DNA from: Candidatus Omnitrophota bacterium
GTDB lineage: Bacteria > Omnitrophota > Gorgyraeia > Gygaellales > Profunditerraquicolaceae
Direction: 5' to 3'
Assembly: GCA_028715095.1 (NCBI GenBank)
Contig: JAQUSM010000063.1
Location: forward strand, 1 to 6,575
DNA length: 6,575 nucleotides
The translations under genes were made by a program, and so were the position numbers. Below, piece by piece: positions 1 through 5,939 of this stretch (positions are counted from its first letter, which is position 1; every line of letters begins with the position of its first letter). The notes under the pieces were generated by a model, which saw nothing but the letters and a program-made list of their open reading frames with translations, did not search any database and was not told the origin of the DNA.

Positions 1-54
1 AAAATCCGTATTTATATTGTCGCCTAATTTTACGCTTTTCCCCGAGATAATCAT
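1..54 (-). CDS. leuD: 3-isopropylmalate dehydratase-family small subunit (first 18 codons; cut by window edge)
   Basis: From an ATG at 54 the minus strand reads MIISGKSVKLGDNINTDF to the window edge. The GxxxxLGDNINTDxI pattern is the N-terminus of LeuD/HacB small subunits (typically GKxxKFGDxIDTDxIIP), whose swivelling domain closes over the active site of the large subunit. Together with leuC nearby this makes the call likely despite the short stretch. The pilT stop lies 8 bp upstream. The nearest purine-rich site, GGGAGG at 80-85, is about 25 bases from the ATG, too far for normal initiation, so translation may depend on ribosomes finishing pilT. Residues that distinguish isopropylmalate isomerase from homoaconitase lie further into the protein and are not visible. 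Confidence 0.82.
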   Translation of the reverse strand, partial: MIISGKSVKLGDNINTDF

Positions 55-62
55 AAGAATAG

Positions 63-1109
63 TTATAGCTGCTTAAATTCCTCCCTGTTTTTCACTTTAG
101 ACATAGCCATATCCAGGGATATCAGCCCTTTTTGATGTAATGACTTTAGAGATTTATCCATAGTGTACATACCGTGCTGCGAACCTGTCTGCATCAATGT
201 CGGTATCTGCTCAATCTCCTGCTCACGGATAAGATTGCGGATGCCCGGAGTAGCTACCATAACCTCTGTGCATAAAACCCTGCCCGTGCCGGAAATATGC
301 GGCAAAAGCAGCTGTGAAATTACGCCCTGCAAACAATCAGAAAGCTGCATTTTAACCTGCTGCTGCTGGTGCGGCGGAAAAACATCGATGATCCTGGCGA
401 CAGTCTGCGGAGCGTCAGGCGTATGTAAGGTTGCCAAAACAAGATGGCCGGTCTCGGCGGCTGTTAAAGCCGTAGAGATAGTTTCTAAATCGCGCATTTC
501 ACCGACAACAATAACATTGGGATCCTGGCGAAGAGCATGGCGCAGGGCCTGGGCAAAAGAATGGGTATCCGAATAAACTTCGCGCTGCTTGACTATGCTC
601 CTTTTATTGGCAAAGATAAATTCAATAGGGTCTTCTATACAGGTAATCAAACACTCCCGGTTGCTGTTTATATGGTTGATCATCGCCGCCAAGGTAGTGG
701 TCTTACCCATGCCTGTAGGGCCGGTTACCAGGACCAAACCATTGGGTTTATTCGCCAGGTCAATAATGATCTGCGGCAACCCTAATTTTTCAACACTGGG
801 TATTTCCAGCGGGATCCGGCGGAAAGCCGCCTCAACGCTGCCTTTTTGCGTATGGATATTCACCCGGAAACGGTCTAATTCAGGAAGCGCAAGGGAAAAA
901 TCCAATTCCAATTCACGCTCAAATATTTCTTTTTGCGAATTGGAAAGGACGCCATAAACCATCTTTTTTAAATCCTGTTTATTTAATTTCTCAAGTTCAG
1001 TCCGTACCAATCTGCCATCGATGCGCAAAATAGGAGGTTCATTTTCTGTAATATGCAGATCTGACGCACCCTTGTCAATACACATCAAAAGCAAATCACG
1101 AATCTCCAT
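63..1109 (-). CDS. pilT: Type IV pilus retraction ATPase PilT
   Basis: A 348-residue hexameric motor ATPase of the secretion-ATPase superfamily, acting at the cytoplasmic base of type IV pili to depolymerise the pilin fibre and power twitching or DNA uptake. It has an N-terminal PAS-like domain (about 1-100; GASDLHIT at 14-21) and a RecA-like domain. The latter has Walker A GPTGMGKTT (130-138), Asp box ITCIEDPIEF (155-164), ALRQDPNVI (192-200), Walker B VVGEMRD (201-207) with Glu204, and His box TGHLVLATLHT (220-230). GIRNLIRE (289-296) matches the AIRNLIRE signature that separates PilT from the extension ATPase PilB, and the length fits PilT. Walker A has Met and Thr where Ser-Gly-Lys-Ser is commonest, but Gly and Lys are kept. 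No other pilus gene is visible. It sits between leuC (62 bp upstream) and leuD (8 bp downstream). Confidence 0.96.
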   Translation of the reverse strand: MEIRDLLLMCIDKGASDLHITENEPPILRIDGRLVRTELEKLNKQDLKKMVYGVLSNSQKEIFERELELDFSLALPELDRFRVNIHTQKGSVEAAFRRIPLEIPSVEKLGLPQIIIDLANKPNGLVLVTGPTGMGKTTTLAAMINHINSNRECLITCIEDPIEFIFANKRSIVKQREVYSDTHSFAQALRHALRQDPNVIVVGEMRDLETISTALTAAETGHLVLATLHTPDAPQTVARIIDVFPPHQQQQVKMQLSDCLQGVISQLLLPHISGTGRVLCTEVMVATPGIRNLIREQEIEQIPTLMQTGSQHGMYTMDKSLKSLHQKGLISLDMAMSKVKNREEFKQL

Positions 1110-1113
1110 ACTT

Positions 1114-1120
1114 CCTCCTT
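1114..1120 (-). promoter_or_regulatory. Strong Shine-Dalgarno site of pilT
   Basis: AAGGAGG on the minus strand, 4 bases before the ATG at 1109, is the strongest ribosome binding site in the window. It decides the pilT start: an in-frame GTG at 1136 lies inside the upstream hairpin and has no such site. Confidence 0.85.
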
Positions 1121-1132
1121 GCCCAGAAGGGC
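1121..1132 (-). promoter_or_regulatory. Second small hairpin directly upstream of the pilT ribosome binding site
   Basis: GCCC-TTCT-GGGC on the minus strand is a perfect 4-bp stem with a 4-base loop. It abuts the larger hairpin on one side and the AAGGAGG site of pilT on the other. The two stems fill almost the whole 62-base leuC-pilT spacer. It may stack on the first hairpin and keep the ribosome binding site unpaired. Being short, it could be fortuitous. Confidence 0.4.
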
Positions 1133-1164
1133 ACACCCGCGCAACACAAATTAGCGCGGGGTGT
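1133..1164 (-). promoter_or_regulatory. GC-rich hairpin in the leuC-pilT spacer
   Basis: The minus strand reads ACACCCCGCGC (1164-1154), an 11-base loop, then GCGCGGGTGT (1142-1133). The arms form 10 base pairs with one bulged C at 1161. It starts 7 bases after the leuC stop. No run of U follows, so it does not look like an intrinsic terminator. It could protect the leuC 3' end, mark an RNA processing point or tune pilT expression. The structure is clear in the sequence; the function is inferred. Confidence 0.65.
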
Positions 1165-1171
1165 TAATTGC

Positions 1172-2425
1172 TTAGAAGTAACTCCTCGGATCACTGATAT
1201 ATCCCTTAAGCGCTGAAGCGGCAACCGTAGCCGGAGAAGCCAGGTAAATAAAAGCCGCAGGATTCCCCATCCTGCCTTTAAAATTCCGGTTAGCGGTTGA
1301 AATAACCACTTCTCCGTCCGCGGGTATCCCGTTATGCGTACCTACGCACGGGCCACAGCCCGGGGAAACAACGACTGCGCCGGCCTTAATAAATATATCA
1401 ATTAACCCCAGCTTTAAAGCCTCCAGATAAACTTCACGCGAACTCGGGGCAATAATCATTTTAACTTCAGGATGAATTTTATGTTTATATAAAACTTTTG
1501 CGGCTGCCTTAAAATCATCTATCCGGCCGTTAGTACAAGTGCCCAGGAAAGCTTCATGTATCTTTACTTTCTTTAAATTAGCTGCTTCAGCGGTATTATC
1601 CACGCTATGCGGCATGGAAACCGTGGGTTTAAGCCTGGAGATATCAAATTCATGGACACTTTCATAAACAGCTCCCTTGTCCGCGGTGATTTGTTCAATA
1701 TGCTTATTTCTTCCAACCCTGGATTTCAGCCAGGCAAAAGTTTTCTTATCAACAGGCATAAACCCCGTCTTTGCCCCAAGCTCAACCAGCATATTAGCGA
1801 TTGTGAAACGGCCGTCCATTCCCATATTATCAATCACCGGACCGGAAAATTCAACTGCTTTGTATGTTGCCCCGTCACTTTTTAACCTGCCGATTATATG
1901 CAAGATTACATCTTTTGCAAAAACACCTTTAGGCAGCTTACCTTTGATTATAATCTTTATAGTCGCAGGGACTTTAAACCAGTTCCTTCCGGTAGCAAGA
2001 GCTATAGCTAAATCGGTAGAGCCGACTCCCGTGGAAAATGCTCCTATAGCCCCGTAAGTACAAGTATGGGAATCGGCGCCTAAAACCAAATACCCCGGCA
2101 AGACATTTCCTGATTCAGGTATAACCTGATGGCAAACACCGCAGCCAATATCGAAAATTCTTGTCTTAAAAGTTTTCGAGAAGTCACGCATCTTCTTATG
2201 CACGCGGGAAACCCCTTCGCTTGGGGATGGCGCGCTATGGTCAATCACCATGCAAAATCTGGTCTTAAAATCTTTAACCCCCAATTCTTTGATCCGGTCA
2301 ATTATTATCGAAGAAGTTCCATCCTGGCCAAAAGCAAAATCCACCTTGCATATGGCAAAATCTCCGGCGGATAAATCCTTCCCCGCGTGCTTACTTAATA
2401 TTTTTTCCGCAATCGTCTTAGCCAC
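1172..2425 (-). CDS. leuC: 3-isopropylmalate dehydratase / homoaconitase-family large subunit
   Basis: A 417-residue aconitase-superfamily large subunit of the shorter LeuC/HacA type, whose small subunit is a separate protein. It would isomerise 2-isopropylmalate to 3-isopropylmalate in leucine synthesis with a [4Fe-4S] cluster. Motifs are TIAEKIL (4-10), VIDHSAP (60-66), GADSHTCTYGAIGAFSTGVGSTD (116-138), the cluster cysteines Cys297 (LGTCTNGRIDD) and Cys357/Cys360 (PGCGPCVG), and STANRNFKGRMGNP (376-389). The start is GTG, inside the aminotransferase stop region (8-bp overlap), with GGAGAA about 6 bases upstream. The matching small subunit begins beyond pilT instead of directly downstream. 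The large subunit alone does not separate isopropylmalate isomerase from homoaconitase or a related C4/C5 hydroxyacid dehydratase, so the leucine assignment is the likeliest of several. Confidence 0.93.
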   Translation of the reverse strand: MAKTIAEKILSKHAGKDLSAGDFAICKVDFAFGQDGTSSIIIDRIKELGVKDFKTRFCMVIDHSAPSPSEGVSRVHKKMRDFSKTFKTRIFDIGCGVCHQVIPESGNVLPGYLVLGADSHTCTYGAIGAFSTGVGSTDLAIALATGRNWFKVPATIKIIIKGKLPKGVFAKDVILHIIGRLKSDGATYKAVEFSGPVIDNMGMDGRFTIANMLVELGAKTGFMPVDKKTFAWLKSRVGRNKHIEQITADKGAVYESVHEFDISRLKPTVSMPHSVDNTAEAANLKKVKIHEAFLGTCTNGRIDDFKAAAKVLYKHKIHPEVKMIIAPSSREVYLEALKLGLIDIFIKAGAVVVSPGCGPCVGTHNGIPADGEVVISTANRNFKGRMGNPAAFIYLASPATVAASALKGYISDPRSYF

Positions 2426-3599
2426 TGATCTTCTCCAGCCATTTCTCTATCCTATCCATGCCTTTTTCCAGCTCACCCATGCTTGTAGCAAAACTTATCC
2501 TTATATAATCATCCCTTCCAAAACTGGATCCCGGGATAACACTTACATATTCTTCATCAAGAAGCCGCCTGGCAAATTCCATAGAATCAAGCCCTGTTTT
2601 GGATATACCGCAAAACATATAAAATGCCCCTTGCGGCAAAGTAAAACTCATTTTCTTGATTCCCTTCAGCCTGGAGGCCAGATAATCTCTTCGCCTTTGA
2701 AATTCCTGGCATAATTTAGTTGTAAAATCATCAGGGGCAGTTAATGCGGCCACCGCTGCCTTCTGAGCTATAGAGTTAGGATTAGAGGTAGAGTGATCCT
2801 GGAGATTAGAAATGGCGTTAGCCACATCACTGGGGGCTCCAAGATAACCGATGCGCCAACCGGTCATAGAATGGCTTTTGGATAAACCGTTTACCGTAAT
2901 AGTCAAATCATAAATATCTTTATTAAAACTTGCGATTGATTCATGTTTTGCACCGTCAAAAATAATCTTTTCGTAGATCTCGTCGCTAATCACAAAAATA
3001 TTCTTACTCACGCAGACCTTGGCAATCTCTTCAAGCTCAGCCCGGCTATAAACCGATCCGGCCGGGTTTGACGGGCTATTCATAATCAAAACCTTGGTTT
3101 TTGTGCTGATATGCTTATTAAGATCTGTTGCCGTGATTTTGAAATTATTAGCGGCGCTTGTTTTAATAAAACGCGGTATTGCTTCGCAGAGATTGGCCAT
3201 TTCAGGATAACTCACCCAATAAGGCAAAGGTATGAGCACCTCATCTGCTTTATTTAACAGCACCATAAGGGCATTATAAATACTGTGTTTAGCCCCGCAG
3301 GAAACAATAATCTGATTGGGGGCATACTCCAGTGAATTATCTTTCTTGAATTTCTGAGAGATGATTTTTTTTAATTCAGGCGTGCCTGTGGTGGGGGTAT
3401 ACTTGGTAAAGCCTGATTTTATGGCCTCAATGGCAGCGTTTTTTATAAAATCAGGGGTATCAAAATCCGGTTCTCCGGCGGCAAAAGTAACTATATCCTT
3501 GCCTTCGCTTTTAAGCTTTTTTGCTTTAGAAGTTATTGCTAATGTTGAAGAAGGATTTATCTTTTTTAAACGCTCCGCAAGTCTTGTATCTATTTTCAT
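2418..3599 (-). CDS. Class I pyridoxal-phosphate aminotransferase, aspartate aminotransferase-like
   Basis: A 393-residue fold-type I aminotransferase resembling the Thermus-type (short) aspartate aminotransferases. It would move an amino group between aspartate and 2-oxoglutarate in the cytoplasm, supplying aspartate-family and amino-donor pools. Visible motifs are AGEPDFDTPDFI (41-52), the aromatic PYWVSYPEM (126-134), SPSNPAG with Asn178, SDEIYE with Asp206 and Tyr209, the PLP lysine Lys241 in NGLSKSHSMTGWRIG, Arg249, and the carboxylate-binding Arg367 in YIRISFATS. Lys104 in SCGAKHSIYNA aligns with Thermus Lys109, which recognises the acidic side chain, so an acidic substrate is favoured. 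Prephenate or another keto acid as acceptor cannot be excluded. The ATG lies 16 bp after rplQ with no clear Shine-Dalgarno sequence. The 3' end overlaps leuC by 8 bp, implying coupled expression with the dehydratase. Confidence 0.92.
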   Translation of the reverse strand: MKIDTRLAERLKKINPSSTLAITSKAKKLKSEGKDIVTFAAGEPDFDTPDFIKNAAIEAIKSGFTKYTPTTGTPELKKIISQKFKKDNSLEYAPNQIIVSCGAKHSIYNALMVLLNKADEVLIPLPYWVSYPEMANLCEAIPRFIKTSAANNFKITATDLNKHISTKTKVLIMNSPSNPAGSVYSRAELEEIAKVCVSKNIFVISDEIYEKIIFDGAKHESIASFNKDIYDLTITVNGLSKSHSMTGWRIGYLGAPSDVANAISNLQDHSTSNPNSIAQKAAVAALTAPDDFTTKLCQEFQRRRDYLASRLKGIKKMSFTLPQGAFYMFCGISKTGLDSMEFARRLLDEEYVSVIPGSSFGRDDYIRISFATSMGELEKGMDRIEKWLEKISG

Positions 3600-3615
3600 A
3601 GAAATTTTTCATTAC

Positions 3616-4194
3616 TTACAAAGAATCGCTTTTCTTTCTGAATATGCTTCTTATACCACCGATAAACTTCTTCTGGGGTTTCTTGTCTTTAGCCGGACCT
3701 TCTTTTACCGCCGGCTCATGCTTCTTCTCCTCGGCAGCCTCTTTCTTGGAAGATCCTTCTTCTACGGTTTCATCTGCAGCTTGAGCTGGCTGAGGTTTCG
3801 CCTCTTTAGCAGGTTTGGCTTTTTTAACTTCTTTTTTCTTTATTTCAGTAAGCTCAAAAATTACCATCTCCGCGTCATCGCCTCTGCGCTTGCCCAGGCC
3901 GATAATCCTTGTGAACCCGCTGCTGCGATTTGAAAATCGCGGGCCAATTTCATTAAAAAGAATGTTAACCAGCTTATGCTCCCCTAAAACTTTCTGAGCC
4001 TGCCTGCGCGCAAAAAGCGTATTCTCTTTGGCCAGCGTTATAAGTTTTTCTATCGCCTGGCGGCTCGCCTTTGCCCTGGCCAGGGTAGTCTTTATGCTCT
4101 GGCAGATAATTACGTTCCTTGCCAGGCTTCTTATCGTGGCTTCATGCCAGCTGGTAAAACGGTTTAGTTGTAATCTCCTTTTAGCATGTCTCAT
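3616..4194 (-). CDS. rplQ: 50S ribosomal protein L17 with long charged C-terminal extension
   Basis: A 192-residue L17, a 50S protein located near the exit tunnel. Residues 1-118 are the family core: MRHAKRRLQLNR, HEATIRSLARNVI, SIKTTLARAKASRQAIEKLITLAK, and GFTRIIGLGKRRGDDAEMVIFEL. Typical bacterial L17 is about 115-130 residues. Here residues 119-192 add a low-complexity tail rich in Lys, Glu, Ala and Pro (119-174), followed by a distinct basic/hydrophobic end, KKFIGGIRSIFRKK (175-188). The tail is probably disordered until that end, which could form a short amphipathic helix; this is inference. The start follows rpoA by 5 bp with only a weak AAGGG upstream inside the rpoA end, so coupled translation is likely. 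The core is certain; the role of the tail is unknown. Confidence 0.97.
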   Translation of the reverse strand: MRHAKRRLQLNRFTSWHEATIRSLARNVIICQSIKTTLARAKASRQAIEKLITLAKENTLFARRQAQKVLGEHKLVNILFNEIGPRFSNRSSGFTRIIGLGKRRGDDAEMVIFELTEIKKKEVKKAKPAKEAKPQPAQAADETVEEGSSKKEAAEEKKHEPAVKEGPAKDKKPQKKFIGGIRSIFRKKSDSL

Positions 4195-4199
4195 TTTAT

Positions 4200-5192
4200 T
4201 TAGCCCTTCTTTAGTTTCTTAAGGTCAACTTGCATACCCAAAGTTACTCCCATGCCAGCCAGCAGTTCCTGGATCTCAGTAAGGGATTTCTTTCCAAAAT
4301 TCTTGAAATTCAGCATCTCTTCTTCATTTTTCCTGACCAAATCAGCGATAATCTTTATCCCTGCCTCTCTTAAACAGTTAGAACTTCTCACTGAAAGCTC
4401 AAGCTCCGAGATAGGCAGCCTTAATTTCTCGTATAAAGCTATCTCCTCCTTGGTCATCTCCGGCTCTTCTTCTACGATGTCCTCGGGAAGTCGTCCGAAA
4501 TTTACAAAAATATCCAAATGCCTCTGTAAAATATTAGAAGCATAGAGCAAAGCATCCTTCGGGCTGATACTGCCGTTAGTCCAAATCTCAAAGATTAATT
4601 TATCATAATCCGTCCGCTGGCCTACGCGGGTGTTCTCCACGAAATAGTTGATTTTCTTAACCGGAGTAAATATTGAATCAACCGGAATAGAACCGGCGAC
4701 CTTGTCTTCTTTCTTTTTCAACTCAGCCGGGACATATCCTCTGCCGCGGGAAACCTCCATTTCGATATTAAGTTTAGTATCTTTAGTAAGAGTGGCAATA
4801 TGCAGCTCGGGATTGATTATCTCGATTGTTTCATCTGCCTCAATATCCTTAGCCTTAACCTCTCCCTTTTTATCCGCTTTCAGATAAATCGTTTTGGGGA
4901 TTTTGGAATGAGAGTTTATTACCAGGCTCTTGATATTCAAGATTATTTCGGGGACATCCTCTAAAATCCCCGGGATAGCGGAGAATTCATGCAATGCCCC
5001 GGCAATCTTAACCGCGCTCACCGCGCTTCCTTCTATTGAAGAAAGCAGGACTCTGCGCAGGGAATTTCCCAAAGTTACACCATAGCCTCTTTCGAAAGGA
5101 GCAGCCATGAACTTTCCATATGTATCCGTATATGTCGACTCATCACATTCAAGTTTCTTTGGGAACTGAAAATCTCTCCATTTTATACCCAT
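4200..5192 (-). CDS. rpoA: DNA-directed RNA polymerase subunit alpha
   Basis: A 330-residue, full-length alpha subunit; its dimer is the platform on which beta and beta' assemble. The N-terminal domain (about 1-235) has the dimerisation and assembly motif ERGYGVTLGNSLRRVLLSSIEG (34-55), plus EVSRGRGYVPA (146-156) and YFVENTRVGQRTDYDKLIFEIWTNGSISP (183-211). An acidic linker (about 238-250) leads to a C-terminal domain (about 255-330). In that domain LSVRSSNCLREAGI holds Arg269 and Asn272, and NFGKKSLTEI holds Gly300, Lys302 and Ser303. These align with E. coli Arg265, Asn268, Gly296, Lys298 and Ser299, so the residues that contact UP-element DNA are kept. rplQ starts 5 bp after the stop, which suggests translational coupling. 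Identification is certain. Confidence 0.99.
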   Translation of the reverse strand: MGIKWRDFQFPKKLECDESTYTDTYGKFMAAPFERGYGVTLGNSLRRVLLSSIEGSAVSAVKIAGALHEFSAIPGILEDVPEIILNIKSLVINSHSKIPKTIYLKADKKGEVKAKDIEADETIEIINPELHIATLTKDTKLNIEMEVSRGRGYVPAELKKKEDKVAGSIPVDSIFTPVKKINYFVENTRVGQRTDYDKLIFEIWTNGSISPKDALLYASNILQRHLDIFVNFGRLPEDIVEEEPEMTKEEIALYEKLRLPISELELSVRSSNCLREAGIKIIADLVRKNEEEMLNFKNFGKKSLTEIQELLAGMGVTLGMQVDLKKLKKG

Positions 5193-5201
5193 TTATATTC
5201 T

Positions 5202-5207
5202 CCTTTA
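5202..5207 (-). promoter_or_regulatory. Ribosome binding site of rpoA
   Basis: AAAGGA, extending to AAAGGAGA on the minus strand, stands 7-8 bases before the ATG at 5192. It is a good Shine-Dalgarno match and fixes the rpoA start. Because rpoA is separated from rpsD by 113 bp, its translation probably initiates independently rather than by coupling. Confidence 0.75.
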
Positions 5208-5208
5208 T

Positions 5209-5256
5209 CTTTTATCCAGTAAAATTGAACACCGTAAATCTTCTATCCAGTGAAAT
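5209..5256 (-). repeat. Two 17-bp direct repeats upstream of rpoA
   Basis: Copies at 5209-5225 and 5240-5256 share the minus-strand form ATTTYACTGGATARAAG, differing at two of 17 positions (both transitions), with a 31-bp period. Both lie in the only sizeable non-coding spacer of the window. The proximal copy ends about 16 bases before the rpoA start, next to its ribosome binding site. The function is unknown; a protein- or RNA-binding site upstream of rpoA, or a local duplication, are both possible. Confidence 0.6.
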
Positions 5257-5276
5257 CCTTGATGAATCTACAAGGA
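5256..5276 (-). other. Short hairpin in the rpsD-rpoA spacer
   Basis: TCCTTG (5256-5261) and CAAGGA (5271-5276) form a perfect 6-bp inverted repeat around a 9-base loop. In the minus-strand mRNA it falls between the rpsD stop and rpoA, about 60 bases upstream of the rpoA start. Only TTT follows it before a C, so it is not a convincing intrinsic terminator. It could be an intercistronic RNA structure, but a 6-bp stem can arise by chance. Confidence 0.4.
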
Positions 5277-5306
5277 CCTGATGATATGAAATCTGTAAAT
5301 ATTCCG

Positions 5307-5936
5307 TTACTTGGAATACAACTCTACGATTAACTGTTCCTGGATCGGCTGTTGAATATCGGTTTTTTCCGGAAGCCTCAAGACCTTACCCTTCATCTCT
5401 GTAGCTGAAAACTCAAGCCAGCTGGGGACAGTCCTGTCCTTGGAAAGCTCCAGGTTATCCTTAATCTTAATCTTTGGCTTGTCCTTGCTTTTAATCTCAA
5501 TCACATCGTCTTTATCCACAAGGTACGATGGGATATTGACTCTTCGGGAATTAACTGCAATCAGATTATGCCTGACAATTTGACGGGCCTGCGACCGTGA
5601 AATACCCATCCCCATGCGAAAAACCACATTATCCAGCCTGCGCTCCAGCAACTGCAAAAGCACCTTACCGGTTACGCCTTTAGTTTTTGAAGCGACTTCA
5701 AAATATTTACGAAACTGTCTTTCCAGGACACCATAGATTCTCTTTACTTTTTGTTTTTCTTTCAACTGCACGCCGTAATTGGAAAGCTTCTTTCTTTTGC
5801 CCTCTCCATGCTGCCCAGGCGGATATGCCCTTTTATTAACCGCGCATTTCTCAGTCTGGCATTTAGTTCCTTTTAAGAACAGCTTCTCACCATGCCTGCG
5901 ACATAACCTGCAAACTGCACCAGTATAGCGACCCAT
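5307..5936 (-). CDS. rpsD: 30S ribosomal protein S4, zinc-binding type
   Basis: A 209-residue S4, a primary 16S rRNA binding protein that nucleates 30S body assembly. In many bacteria it is also the translational repressor of the alpha operon. The N-terminus carries Cys9, Cys12, Cys26 and Cys31 (CX2C-X13-CX4C), the zinc-binding pattern of Thermus-type S4, which E. coli S4 lacks. YPPGQHG (38-44) and YGVQLKEKQKVKRIYG (54-69) follow. The S4 RNA-binding domain covers roughly residues 98-160 and includes RRLDNVVFRMG and SRSQARQIVRHNLIAVNSRRVNIPS. The C-terminus ends NEQ-like IQEQLIVELYSK. The start is set by an AAAGGAGA site inside the rpsK 3' end, about 9 bases before the ATG, and rpsK stops 3 bp upstream. 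The site S4 would bind to repress the operon is not identifiable from this window. Confidence 0.98.
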   Translation of the reverse strand: MGRYTGAVCRLCRRHGEKLFLKGTKCQTEKCAVNKRAYPPGQHGEGKRKKLSNYGVQLKEKQKVKRIYGVLERQFRKYFEVASKTKGVTGKVLLQLLERRLDNVVFRMGMGISRSQARQIVRHNLIAVNSRRVNIPSYLVDKDDVIEIKSKDKPKIKIKDNLELSKDRTVPSWLEFSATEMKGKVLRLPEKTDIQQPIQEQLIVELYSK

Positions 5937-5939
5937 AAA

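Noticed and set aside
818..831. GGCGG/CCGCC hairpin within pilT
   Set aside because: The 5-bp stem is explained by the codons for Ala-Ala-Phe-Arg-Arg, and nothing around it suggests regulation.
163..957. Plus-strand open frames across pilT (137, 82 and 122 codons)
   Set aside because: They are antisense to a clear PilT with all family motifs, show no recognisable domain and overlap one another in different frames.
1110..1136. Upstream GTG start adding 9 residues to PilT
   Set aside because: It lies within the hairpin and lacks a ribosome binding site. The ATG at 1109 has AAGGAGG at good spacing and gives the usual PilT N-terminus.
1121..1164. Intrinsic terminator after leuC
   Set aside because: The stems are strong, but neither strand shows a T-run after them, and pilT and leuD follow closely.
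1607..2714. Plus-strand open frames opposite leuC and the aminotransferase gene
   Set aside because: They are antisense shadows of two well-supported enzymes, with no ribosome binding site context or recognisable protein features.
3361..4887. Plus-strand open frames opposite the aminotransferase gene, rplQ and rpoA, some looking hydrophobic
   Set aside because: Hydrophobic, Phe/Leu/Ser-rich translations are the expected complement of Lys/Glu-rich minus-strand codons; they are not credible membrane proteins.
5210..5242. Weak sigma70-like promoter before rpoA (TTTACG, 16-base spacer, GATAAA)
   Set aside because: Each box matches only four of six consensus bases in an A/T-rich spacer, and the transcript leader would be very short. 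It is not strong enough to annotate.
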